A program made the position numbers and the translations under genes. Source: Labrys okinawensis (GTDB lineage Bacteria > Pseudomonadota > Alphaproteobacteria > Rhizobiales > Labraceae). From it: a stretch of 64,000 bases of DNA. The notes beneath the pieces are model-generated. The model was not told where the DNA came from, made no database searches, and saw nothing but the letters and a program-made list of their open reading frames with translations. The DNA lies in the NCBI RefSeq assembly GCF_002982075.1, contig NZ_PUEJ01000005.1, forward strand, positions 496,001-560,000. Direction: 5' to 3'. Below are positions 50,830 through 58,583 of the stretch, in pieces; within the stretch, counting starts at the first letter, position 1; each line of letters starts with the position of its first letter.

Positions 50830-51030
50830 ATGAAAAAACTTATTTGCGCCGCCGTTCTTTGCATTGCGGCACTTGGCGGGACAACTCTTTCTGCTTCGGC
50901 TGCCCCGCGGCATGACTGGCGACATCCGGGTTTTGATCGACACCACCACCGGCCGGTATGCAAGATCGTCAAGACGAAGACCTTCAAACATGGCCGGCCG
51001 ATCTGGGTGACGCGGCGCGTTTGCCGATAG
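50830..51030 (+). CDS. Small exported basic protein
   Basis: A 66-residue protein with a signal peptide (MKKLICAAVLCIAALGGTTL, cleavage near SASA). The mature part is strongly basic and His-rich (RHPGFDRHHHRPVCKIVKTK) with two cysteines (VCKIV and RVCR) that could form a disulfide. It is similar in style to the leftward gene at 45615. Function unknown. A perfect hairpin lies 33 bases after the stop. Confidence 0.6.
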   Translation: MKKLICAAVLCIAALGGTTLSASAAPRHDWRHPGFDRHHHRPVCKIVKTKTFKHGRPIWVTRRVCR

Positions 51031-51062
51031 GAGTATCTGCAAAGCACCAATGCAAACAAAAC

Positions 51063-51086
51063 CCCTCTGGCCTCAGGGCCAGAGGG
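51063..51086. terminator. Perfect 10-base-pair hairpin
   Basis: CCCTCTGGCC (51063-51072) pairs with GGCCAGAGGG (51077-51086) around loop TCAG. No T run follows on the plus strand, but the flanking A-rich stretch (aaacaaaacc before it) would form a T run on the minus strand, so it reads better as a leftward terminator than a rightward one. Confidence 0.6.
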
Positions 51087-51295
51087 TGGCCGGGGGAATG
51101 GGCCGACGCTGCAGGTGGGCATTGGATCGCAGGCGGCCACCGTCATGTTGCCGGCGTGGATGAAAGGCCGGCAGGCTGCAATTGCAGCCCGCCTGCTTGG
51201 AACCAACGCCGGGCGAGACTGTTTAGCAGTAACTTTGACGTGACGCTGACATGCCCTTCTTGCCGGGCGACCGGCGGTATTGAGAGACTTGCATC

Positions 51296-51736
51296 ATGAA
51301 TATTTCGTCCAGATTTCGTACGATCGTGGCTGCGCTTGTCGCTACGGCGGGAGTCGGCCTCGCGAGTTCCGCACAGGCCGACAGCGGTACGATCCGCTTC
51401 TACGTCTACAAGGCTGCCTTCTTTGTCGGCGGCTCGGGAGGCGAGGGCACTTTGACCTTCCACGGCCGCCGCTATCCCATCTCCATCGGCGGTGTCTCGG
51501 GTGGCCTCGCCTTCGGGGCTTCCAAGACCTATTTCCAAGGCCGCGTGCGCAACATTCAGCGTGTCCGAGACGCGACAGGGGTCTATGGCGCGGCGGGTGG
51601 CGGTGGTGCCGTCGGCAAAGGGGCGCAAGTGATCGTCATGACCAATGGAAAGGGCGCCCAGCTCGAACTTCAAGGCAGGCAGGTTGGCTTGCAGGTCAAC
51701 GCCGATGTCACCGGCCTTGCAATCTCGCTCAAGTAA
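51296..51736 (+). CDS. Exported glycine-rich protein
   Basis: A 146-residue protein with a signal peptide (residues 1 to about 28, hydrophobic core TIVAALVATAGVGLAS, cleavage near AQA). The mature part reads FVGGSGGEGTLTFHGRRYPI and later GAAGGGGAVGKGAQVIVMTN, i.e. glycine-rich strands that may form a beta-sandwich or barrel-like domain. I do not recognise a named family. It stands alone, 265 bases after the previous gene. Its surface location would be periplasmic. Confidence 0.65.
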   Translation: MNISSRFRTIVAALVATAGVGLASSAQADSGTIRFYVYKAAFFVGGSGGEGTLTFHGRRYPISIGGVSGGLAFGASKTYFQGRVRNIQRVRDATGVYGAAGGGGAVGKGAQVIVMTNGKGAQLELQGRQVGLQVNADVTGLAISLK

Positions 51737-51880
51737 GGGCGATTGAGTGGCTGAAGGCGGCCGTATCGGAGGACGGCGGGTATGTTCCCCTTCGCGTTCC
51801 GTGTCGGCCGCCAGCTTTGTTCGCGATAACCCGCGAGCCTATTGCGGCCCGCGCAGCGTAGCCCGCCCTCCCGTTCAGCC

Positions 51881-52858
51881 TTAGCGCGGGCTTACGACGC
51901 CATGGTGGAATAGGCTCCGGGCGGTGTCGACGATGGTTTCTTCACGGGCCCGCGGACGCCATCCCAGAACTCGCCTGGCTTTCTCGCTGGTACTTCTGCG
52001 AATTGGCGTGCCTGTCGCCTGTTCCTTCTGTGGTGTCTGTATCTTCGCAGCGAGATTGCCCAGGTTTTCCTTGAGGATGCGGGCGATATCGAACAGCGTG
52101 ACGACATCGCCACTCACCCCAATGAAACGCTGTCCTTTTGCCGCTTCCGCCATCATCGCGAGGATGTGGAGATCGGCTAGATCGCGGACGTCGACCATGC
52201 CGAAATTCAGGCCGGGCAGGGGCGCAGCCCCTTCAAGGATCTGCTTGATGAAGGCGACGGAAGCGGAAATATCGGGCCCCAGAACCGGCCCGAAAACGCC
52301 GACCGGATTGATGACCGACATTTCGAGGGAGCCACCCTCCCTGTCGATGAAATCCCAGGCCGCCCGCTCGGCAAGGACCTTGGATTTGATGTAGGGCTGC
52401 ATGCCCGGGCCGTTCGGATCCGTCCAATCCTCCTCGTTGAAGACCTTGTCATAGGTCGTGTGGCCGTAGCCGATCGCCGCAAACGAGGAGGTCAGCACGA
52501 CACGCTTGACGCCGGCGTCCCTCGCGGCGCGCAGAACTCGCAAGGTACCATCGCGCGCGGGTACGATCAGTTCGTCCTCGTTCTCTGGCGCAGTCTGCGG
52601 AAATGGGGATGCCACATGCAGAACATAGTCACATCCGGCGACGGCGGCGGCCCAGCCACGGTCGTCGGTCAGATCCGCCTGGCTGAAGGAAAGTCCCAGA
52701 CCGGGTTCGACACCGCCGTTGCGCACCATCGTCCGGACATCGGTTTCACGCTGGACGTTCCTCACAGTTGTTCGAACCTGATGACCTTCGCTCAAAAGCC
52801 TCGCAACGAGGTGACTGCCGACAAAACCCGAACCGCCGGTAACCAATATCTTGCCCAT
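51881..52858 (-). CDS. NAD(P)-dependent reductase, dihydroflavonol-reductase-like
   Basis: Extended SDR of 325 residues resembling dihydroflavonol/cinnamoyl reductases and related aldehyde reductases. The cofactor motif is VTGGSGFVGSHL at the N-terminus, and the active site is in YIKSKVLAERAA (Tyr and Lys). Block VVLTSSFAAIGYG precedes it. It is divergent from an HxlR regulator with an 82-base gap, so HxlR is its likely regulator. The substrate is probably an aldehyde or ketone; HxlR partners often respond to reactive carbonyls or quinones. Confidence 0.88.
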   Translation of the reverse strand: MGKILVTGGSGFVGSHLVARLLSEGHQVRTTVRNVQRETDVRTMVRNGGVEPGLGLSFSQADLTDDRGWAAAVAGCDYVLHVASPFPQTAPENEDELIVPARDGTLRVLRAARDAGVKRVVLTSSFAAIGYGHTTYDKVFNEEDWTDPNGPGMQPYIKSKVLAERAAWDFIDREGGSLEMSVINPVGVFGPVLGPDISASVAFIKQILEGAAPLPGLNFGMVDVRDLADLHILAMMAEAAKGQRFIGVSGDVVTLFDIARILKENLGNLAAKIQTPQKEQATGTPIRRSTSEKARRVLGWRPRAREETIVDTARSLFHHGVVSPR

Positions 52859-52940
52859 GGCACTACTCCGATCGTTTTCTTTACTGCAACATCGAGCTGT
52901 AATATGAAAATGGCAAGTAGGATGAATTTTCGGACCTAGT

Positions 52941-53327
52941 ATGAAAAATCAAACTATAGAGCCACGAATCTATGACGAAGATGAATGCGCCGGGTGCAGA
53001 GGCCCGGACGCGATCGATATTCTGCGTTTCCAGCGAGCCATTCGCGCCATCACGGGCAAGTGGAAGATCGAGATCGTTTGCATCCTGGTCGAAGGGCCGT
53101 TGCGTTTCGGTGAGTTGCGGCGACGCCTTCCGGGGATCACCCAGCACATGCTGACCGAGCAGCTGCGCGATCTGGCCAACAACGGCATCGTGATCCGCAA
53201 TGCCTTTGCAGAGATTCCGCCACGCGTGGAGTACGAACTGTCGCAGGCCGGGATTGATTTGATGCCGACGCTGCGGGAGATGCGAGACTGGATGCTGAAA
53301 TATGAGCATCAACTGACGGCTTCCTGA
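52941..53327 (+). CDS. HxlR-family regulator
   Basis: HxlR-type winged-helix regulator of 128 residues. The fold is read as AIRAITGKWKIEIVCILVEG (start of the domain) followed by LRFGELRRRLPGITQHMLTE. A CxxC-like pair (DECAGCRG, residues 16-19) precedes the domain, which in some HxlR proteins senses redox or electrophiles. It is divergent from the aldehyde-reductase-like gene and is its probable regulator. The first 47 bases of this gene and its leader have a decayed copy near 56.6 kb. Confidence 0.9.
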   Translation: MKNQTIEPRIYDEDECAGCRGPDAIDILRFQRAIRAITGKWKIEIVCILVEGPLRFGELRRRLPGITQHMLTEQLRDLANNGIVIRNAFAEIPPRVEYELSQAGIDLMPTLREMRDWMLKYEHQLTAS

Positions 53328-53364
53328 TTGCTCCGCTCTCACGGGTCCGGCTGCCGCGGCGCCC

Positions 53365-54012
53365 TCACTCGTCGAATGGAGCGTTCAGGACGAAATCCAC
53401 CACCGAGGGAGCTCTGTAGCCCTGAACGAACCGTTCGCCGAAGTCACGGGCGAAGTTGTCGTAGGTTGTTTCCGGATTCTTCTCGGCGATACAGCAAAAG
53501 CACCTCGTCATCATCTTCTTCATGCCGAGGCGCGGGAATTCCGAGACGATCCTCGACATCTCGGCGGCGGGAATGGCATCGTAGCGCCACCCGATGACAT
53601 CGACGCCGATGCCGGCGGTACAAAGCGCGACCTCCGGCTCTTTGTGCAGACCGATCGAGGGCGTCGAGTTGAGAGCGACGCTGTCCCAGACCAATTGTGC
53701 GCGCCGGCTATCGACACCGCTCTGCCTCGCGAATGTCCGGGCCAGATCCGCCCCTTCCACCTCGAAGCGGCGCGGACCGGCAAAGCTTTCGTTCAGCGTG
53801 ATGTCGTGCAGCAGCGTCCCCACGGCGATGACTTCCGGGTCGTGCTCAATGCTTTCGAGTTGTCCGAGCCGCGCCGCGAAAAGCCAGGAGCGGACCACAT
53901 GATTGAACAGATAAGGTTCGCATTTCTCCCGCGCATATCCGATCGCCTTGTCCACCAGCGGCGTGTCGGGGACGGACACCCCCGCGAGCATTCGGCTGGG
54001 AATTTCGGTCAT
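53365..54012 (-). CDS. HD-domain protein
   Basis: HD-superfamily protein of 215 residues, likely a metal-dependent phosphohydrolase. The metal residues are His in FNHVVRSWLF and the HD pair in LLHDITLNE. The C-terminal half is variable. It is the last gene of a leftward run that includes a cupin, an NmrA-like protein and an exported hydrolase. Related proteins are annotated as cyanamide-hydratase-like or general phosphohydrolases; substrate unknown. Confidence 0.82.
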   Translation of the reverse strand: MTEIPSRMLAGVSVPDTPLVDKAIGYAREKCEPYLFNHVVRSWLFAARLGQLESIEHDPEVIAVGTLLHDITLNESFAGPRRFEVEGADLARTFARQSGVDSRRAQLVWDSVALNSTPSIGLHKEPEVALCTAGIGVDVIGWRYDAIPAAEMSRIVSEFPRLGMKKMMTRCFCCIAEKNPETTYDNFARDFGERFVQGYRAPSVVDFVLNAPFDE

Positions 54013-54070
54013 GGCCGGCTCCGCTTCTTTCTGGATGGTGGTCCGCCGGACGCGGCGAGGGGGAGCCGCG

Positions 54071-54490
54071 TCATTTCTGATCCGGAATCGTCAGCACCTT
54101 CTCGTCGGTATTGACGACGAACACCGCCAACAGTTTCGACGGCTGCGTGTCGCTGGCATTTGCACTGACGCCATGGTGGTCGCCCGGCAACTCCGTGAAG
54201 CTTTCGCCGGCCTTGAAGGTGCGAACCGGCCCCCCATTGATCTGGCTTTTCACCGCGCCTTCCAAAACGGTCGCGTAGATGATCGCCGATTTCGCGTGGG
54301 TATGTGCCGGCGAGTAACCGCCGGGACCATATTCGACAAGGACGCCGCGAATGCTCTTATCGGGTACATCCGGAAGCGCATGCTCATAGACGAGCGTGAT
54401 CTTTGCGTTCTTGGCTCCCGGCACTTCGTCGGCCAGCGCCGGTGTGGCGAGCGCGGCAGCCAGGAGCAATGGAGGAAGACAGTACTTCAT
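54071..54490 (-). CDS. Exported cupin-domain protein
   Basis: A small exported cupin of 139 residues. The signal peptide is MKYCLPPLLLAAALATPALA with cleavage near ALAD. Cupin motifs are GGYSPAHTHAKSAIIYATVLEG (motif 1, with the HxH metal pair) and ELPGDHHGV (motif 2). It may bind a metal and act as an isomerase or dioxygenase in the periplasm. I chose the ATG at 54490. It lies 58 bases upstream of the HD gene and 26 bases downstream of the NmrA-like gene, so the row is probably an operon. Confidence 0.82.
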   Translation of the reverse strand: MKYCLPPLLLAAALATPALADEVPGAKNAKITLVYEHALPDVPDKSIRGVLVEYGPGGYSPAHTHAKSAIIYATVLEGAVKSQINGGPVRTFKAGESFTELPGDHHGVSANASDTQPSKLLAVFVVNTDEKVLTIPDQK

Positions 54491-54516
54491 GGGCGTGTCC
54501 TCGGAGGTTGGGAACA

Positions 54517-55269
54517 TCAGGCGGGGCGGTGGGCGCCCAACCAACTGTCGAGTGAAATGCGGCCGATTATCGCCTCTCCGAGCGGCACCAGCGACGTCTC
54601 CACGACGGTGCCGCCGAAATATCGAGCTTGCGGGTCGCTCACCACGCTACGGCTATCGCCTGTCGCCTCCAGATAGCGCGCGATGATCCGATCGAAGGGC
54701 GCCCGGTCAGGACCGGCGATGTCGAAATGGCCACCGCGTGGAGTTCCGGTCGCTGTCTCCGCCACGATAGCGGCGACATCGTCAGCGGCGATCGGCTGGA
54801 ACAGGCCGGCAGGTAGACGCACGCTGCCATCAGCCATGCTGCCGTCGGCGATGGCACCCAGAAATTCCATGAACTGAGTGGCGCGCACGATGCTGTAGGG
54901 GATGCCCGAGCCTTCGATGAGCCTTTCCTGCGCCATCTTGGCCAGAAAATAGCCGTTGTCGGGCATGCGGTCTGTGCCGACGATGGAAAGAGCGACGTGA
55001 TGGCGGATACCGGCGGCGCGTTCGGCGGCGAGCAGATTGCGGCCCGAGGTCTCGAAGAAGGCGAGCACCGCTTGCGGCTCGAAGGAGGGGGAATTGGCAA
55101 CATCGACCACCACCTCCGCACCGGCGAAGGCTTCAGAGAGTCCCTCGCCGGTGAGCGTGTTGACGCCAGTGCTGGGCGAGGCGGCAATCGCTTCGTGACC
55201 CGCTTCGCGCAGGAGAGCCACGGTGCGCGACCCGATCAGTCCGCTGCCGCCGATAACGACGATCTTCAT
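54517..55269 (-). CDS. NmrA-like NAD(P)-binding protein
   Basis: Atypical SDR/NmrA-like protein of 250 residues, cytosolic. The dinucleotide site is VIGGSGLIGSRTVALL, but the YxxxK active-site pair is replaced by FLAKMAQERL without a clear Tyr before the Lys, as in many NmrA/HSCARG relatives that sense rather than reduce. It may sense redox state or reduce a quinone. It sits between the cupin and the exported hydrolase genes in the leftward row. Confidence 0.85.
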   Translation of the reverse strand: MKIVVIGGSGLIGSRTVALLREAGHEAIAASPSTGVNTLTGEGLSEAFAGAEVVVDVANSPSFEPQAVLAFFETSGRNLLAAERAAGIRHHVALSIVGTDRMPDNGYFLAKMAQERLIEGSGIPYSIVRATQFMEFLGAIADGSMADGSVRLPAGLFQPIAADDVAAIVAETATGTPRGGHFDIAGPDRAPFDRIIARYLEATGDSRSVVSDPQARYFGGTVVETSLVPLGEAIIGRISLDSWLGAHRPA

Positions 55270-55332
55270 GAAACTGTCTCCGTTGGAACGCGGGTCAAAA
55301 GCCGGCGCTCCAGAGCGCCGGCTTTGGGAGAC

Positions 55333-56331
55333 TCAGCCCTTCACGAAAGCGAGGAGGTCCGGATTCACCACATCGGCATGGGTCGTGCACATGCCGTGCG
55401 GGAACTTCTCATACACCTTCAGCGTGCTGTTCTTCAGAAGCTTGGCCGAAAGGAGCGCGGAGTCCGCAATCGGTACGATCTGATCGTCGTCACCATGCAT
55501 GACGAGGGTCGGCACGGTGATGATCTTCAGGTCTTCCGTGAAATCGGTCTCGGAGAATGCCTTGATGCCGTCATAGTGGGCCTTGGCACCGCCCATCATG
55601 CCCTGTCGCCACCAATTGTCGATGACGGCCTGAATCGGCTGTGCGCCGGGGCGGTTGAAGCTGTAGAAGGGACCGGCAGGCAGGTCGACGTAGAATTTGG
55701 AACGGTTGTCGGCGAGTGCCTTGCGCAGGCCGTCGAATACCTCGATCGGCAAGCCACCGGGATTGGCCGCCGTCTTCACCATGATCGGGGGAACCGCGCC
55801 GATGATGATCAGCTTGGCGACGCGGCCTTGCGGCTGCCCATGCCTAGCCACGTAATGCGTCGCCTCGCCGCCGCCGGTCGAGTGGCCGATATGCACGGCA
55901 TTCTTGAGATCGAGATGCTCGACGACCGCCGCGGCGTCGGCCGCGTAGTGGTCCATGTCATGGCCTTCGCTCACCTGTGCCGAGCGCCCATGCCCACGCC
56001 GATCATGCGCCACGACGCGATAGCCATTGTGCAGGAAGAACAGCATCTGGGTGTCCCAGTCGTCCGAGGACAGCGGCCAGCCATGGTGGAACATGATCGG
56101 TTGGGCCGTCTTCGGGCCCCAGTCCTTATAGAAGATCTCGACGCCGTCACGCGTGGTGATGGTGGCCATGCTTTGGTCCCTTTCAGAGGTTGGGCCTTGA
56201 GTTGTGGTTGATTGCGCTGCGGCCGGCCAGGCCGGAAGCATTGCCAGCGTCGCCGCGCCGAGCCCGAGGGCAAGCAGTTCGCGACGGCCGGGATCGGCCT
56301 GTTCATGTGGTCTTATGTCCGTCATCATCAT
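55333..56331 (-). CDS. Tat-exported alpha/beta hydrolase (non-haem chloroperoxidase-like)
   Basis: Alpha/beta hydrolase of the arylesterase/non-haem chloroperoxidase group, 332 residues. A Tat signal is seen at [20 protein letters not shown] (twin Arg at 16-17), so export is in folded form. The triad is Ser in GHSTGGGE, Asp in GDDDQIVP and His in [20 protein letters not shown] is the oxyanion region. An internal Met at 56169 ([14 protein letters not shown]) matches the cytosolic family's usual start, so two products are possible. It is the first gene of the row with the NmrA-like, cupin and HD genes. A 14-base palindrome lies 80 bases upstream. Confidence 0.85.
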   Translation of the reverse strand: MMMTDIRPHEQADPGRRELLALGLGAATLAMLPAWPAAAQSTTTQGPTSERDQSMATITTRDGVEIFYKDWGPKTAQPIMFHHGWPLSSDDWDTQMLFFLHNGYRVVAHDRRGHGRSAQVSEGHDMDHYAADAAAVVEHLDLKNAVHIGHSTGGGEATHYVARHGQPQGRVAKLIIIGAVPPIMVKTAANPGGLPIEVFDGLRKALADNRSKFYVDLPAGPFYSFNRPGAQPIQAVIDNWWRQGMMGGAKAHYDGIKAFSETDFTEDLKIITVPTLVMHGDDDQIVPIADSALLSAKLLKNSTLKVYEKFPHGMCTTHADVVNPDLLAFVKG

Positions 56332-56595
56332 CCCCGTTTTCGCTCATGACAGAGCGGCTATTCTTCGTTGGGCCTGCTTTGCCGGATGGGATGATCGCTT
56401 TGCTTCGCACCTGAGCATGCTCAGCGCGCAGCAACAATCGACGAGCAATTTTGGCAATCCCAAATAAACCGCACCAGAAAAAGCCGAGCTTTTTCGAATT
56501 AAGCTAGTCAGGCGCGGTTCTATAAATCGATATATTCATGAATTTCGCTGCCCCCGCTGCGTTGATTTGCATCTTTGAATATTTGTTGCAAAGCA
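56332..56595. other. Intergenic region upstream of the hydrolase gene
   Basis: No gene seen. Contains the palindrome CTGAGCATGCTCAG at 56411-56424, and a small hairpin GAAAAAGC/GCTTTTTC (56477-56495). These are candidate control elements of the leftward hydrolase row. Confidence 0.5.
56411..56424. promoter_or_regulatory. 14-base perfect palindrome
   Basis: CTGAGCATGCTCAG is fully self-complementary and lies 80 bases upstream of the Tat-exported hydrolase start. Its size suits a dimeric regulator, but no regulator gene is adjacent. Confidence 0.55.
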
Positions 56596-56642
56596 GCAAG
56601 TAGGATGGATTTTATGACCTGGTCTGAAGAATCAGACTATGG
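56596..56642 (+). pseudogene. Decayed copy of the hxlR leader and first codons
   Basis: 47 bases match 52913-52959 at 39 positions (83%), covering the leader and the first six codons of the HxlR gene. The start ATG is changed to CTG at 56624, and similarity stops soon after. It appears to be a remnant of a duplicated HxlR gene lying divergently upstream of the hydrolase row, mirroring the HxlR/reductase pair at 52.9 kb. Confidence 0.75.
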
Positions 56643-56997
56643 CACGCCCGGCGGCGGCCTGGGCAGGCGGCCGCAAGTGATTGCCACGATCAAGGGAAAG
56701 GACGCTGGGCGCGAAAGTCCCAGGCGGGTGTTGGGCAGAGGCGTCCGCTTCCATCCAGTTGGGATGCCGGCGCACTCTATCTTTGGAAACAGGCGCAACA
56801 GCCTGCGTCCAAGCCCCTGGACCGAAGTAATTGTCCAGGGATAACCGGCAGGTACGCCGGCGATCTTCATGGTTGCTGCATGCGGCCCGTCAGCGGTCGC
56901 CACAGGAAACCTCCGAAGTAGATGATGGCAGGTGTTGCGGACGCGACTTCGGCGTATTGAGCGCGACTGGTGCGGCAGGCTCAAAGGCGTTGTGAAG
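56643..56997. other. Intergenic region with successive hairpins
   Basis: No convincing gene: the open frames here lack family features. Four small hairpins follow one another: CTGGG/CCCAG (56705-56723), CAGGC/GCCTG (56790-56805), CCCTGGAC/GTCCAGGG (56815-56840) and CCGGC/GCCGG (56845-56860). They may be degenerate repeats or part of a structured transcript. Confidence 0.4.
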
Positions 56998-57087
56998 TGG
57001 CGGAAGGGGTGGGATTCGAACCCACGGTAGACTTGCACCTACGACGGTTTTCAAGACCGTTGCCTTAAACCACTCGGCCACCCTTCC
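56998..57087 (-). tRNA. tRNA-Ser (anticodon TGA)
   Basis: A 90-base serine tRNA. The acceptor stem GGAAGGG pairs with CCCTTCC; the anticodon loop CTTGAAA holds anticodon TGA, reading UCN codons. A long variable arm, typical of tRNA-Ser, is present, and the 3' CCA is encoded at 56998-57000. Transcription is leftward. Confidence 0.95.
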
Positions 57088-57264
57088 GCGCCTTCGCACC
57101 GCTGCGTGCGAATAGGGGCGGTCTAGCAGAGTAGGGGGCTTCGTCAAGACCTTCCGCATCGAGAAGGGGCTTTGATCGTCCCATGGCTGGTGACGCATGG
57201 TGGGGCGCGCCGCGGTTTGGCTTGTGCCATGAGCGGCCCCCATATTCTACCGACAGAAACACGC

Positions 57265-57293
57265 TTGACTCACTTAAATTCATCAATTTAACT
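57265..57293 (+). promoter_or_regulatory. Promoter-like region of the sugar ABC operon
   Basis: TTGACT (57265-57270) resembles a -35 box, with TTAACT 17 bases after it as a weak -10. The candidate ROK operator at 57274-57291 lies between them, so binding would block RNA polymerase. Confidence 0.5.
57274..57291. promoter_or_regulatory. ROK-type operator candidate
   Basis: TTAAATTCATCAATTTAA has perfect 7-base arms around CATC. It precedes the sugar ABC binding-protein gene by about 80 bases. AT-rich inverted repeats of this kind are typical for ROK/NagC-type repressors, and a ROK gene closes this cluster. Confidence 0.65.
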
Positions 57294-57367
57294 AAATCTC
57301 GGCGGGACGAACCAAAAGCATGAAAAAACCGCCTCTCGAACAACGAGATCCGAGGAGGAATTGTCCA

Positions 57368-58459
57368 ATGGCTTCTAGCCTTGAATTCATTGAGGCGGCC
57401 CTGATCGAACGCCGCCGTTTCCTGATCGGCTCGGCCCTCGCGGCCGGGTCGCTGTTGCTGCCTGCCGGGGCAAGACGCGCCTTCGCGGCTTCAGACCTTC
57501 AGCTCGCCAGCTCGATCCGTTCGCTGTCGAACGCCTTTCACGTCGCCTGGGACAAAGGATCGAAGGCCTATGCCGATACGGTGAGTGCGCCCTATGCGGC
57601 CCTGGTGACGGAGGGCAACAGTGAAAAGGGAATCGCCGACATCAAGGCCATGCTCGCCAAGGTCGGCAACAAGCTGGTGCTCGGCGTCGATCCCAACGAT
57701 GTCCCCGATGCCCGGCCGATCGTGGAAGCCGTCACCAAGGCCGGCGCGCATGTCGTGACGGTGTGGAACAAACCGGACGACCTGCATCCCTGGGATTTCG
57801 GCGACAATTACGTCGCCCACATGTCGTTCAACGGCGTGCCGGCTGGTGAGCAGACGGCCAAGGCCCTGTTCGACAGTTTCGGCGGCGAGGGCGGCATCGT
57901 GGCGCTTGGCGGCATTGCCTCCAACGCCCCGGCCATCCAGCGCAAGCAAGGCCTGATGAATGCGATCAAGGCCAATGGCAAGGTGGAACTCCTCGATTTC
58001 CAGGATGCCGACTGGGATTCCACCAAGGCCAACAATGTCGTGGCCGCCTGGATCACGCGCTTCGGCGACAAGATCAAGGGCATCTGGGCCGCCAATGACG
58101 GCATGGCCGTCGGGGCGCTCGAGGCGCTGCGCGCCGAGGGCCTGGCCGGCAAGGTCCTGGTGACCGGCATCGACGGCACCAAGGATGCAGTCACGGCAAT
58201 CCGCAACAAGGAGATGGCCGCGACCGTCGACTGGAACCCCTACTGGATCGGCGGCATCGCCCTTTCCCTCGGCTATCACGCGGCGACCGGTGCTTTCTCT
58301 CCTTCCAAGGAACCCAAGGAGCACCGAGAATTCTACGGTACCGGCGTCCTGATCACGCAGGCGGATGTCGAGGCCTATTGGAAGGCCAATATCGACGAGA
58401 CCCCCAAGGTCGACTGGAACGATCTGTGGGGCAAGGTTACGGGCCAGATCACCTATTGA
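57368..58459 (+). CDS. Sugar ABC transporter binding protein (Tat-exported)
   Basis: Periplasmic binding protein of the CUT2/ribose-type family, 363 residues. The N-terminus has a twin-arginine signal (ERRRFLIGSALAAGSLLLPA), so it is exported folded. The mature domain has the two-lobe periplasmic-binding-protein type 1 fold (ITRFGDKIKGIWAANDGMAV and KVLVTGIDGTKDAVTAIRNK). I chose the ATG at 57368, preceded by GAGGAGG. It begins a transporter operon with permease, double ATPase and second permease, then an SDR and a ROK regulator. The sugar or polyol cannot be told. Confidence 0.88.
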   Translation: MASSLEFIEAALIERRRFLIGSALAAGSLLLPAGARRAFAASDLQLASSIRSLSNAFHVAWDKGSKAYADTVSAPYAALVTEGNSEKGIADIKAMLAKVGNKLVLGVDPNDVPDARPIVEAVTKAGAHVVTVWNKPDDLHPWDFGDNYVAHMSFNGVPAGEQTAKALFDSFGGEGGIVALGGIASNAPAIQRKQGLMNAIKANGKVELLDFQDADWDSTKANNVVAAWITRFGDKIKGIWAANDGMAVGALEALRAEGLAGKVLVTGIDGTKDAVTAIRNKEMAATVDWNPYWIGGIALSLGYHAATGAFSPSKEPKEHREFYGTGVLITQADVEAYWKANIDETPKVDWNDLWGKVTGQITY

Positions 58460-58583
58460 GATCGCGCCCGTCGGCGATGCGCGGTCCGCGGGGCAAGGTC
58501 TCTCCCAACCTTTCCTCACCGGCGGCCGCGCATCGCCCCTCTCGCAGGGATCCAGGCGGAATTCTCGAACCGAGACTGTCGAA

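Noticed and set aside
56575..56844. An 89-residue rightward frame over the hxlR remnant
   Set aside because: It reads through the decayed leader in a frame unlike HxlR and has no domain; the hairpins there also argue against coding.
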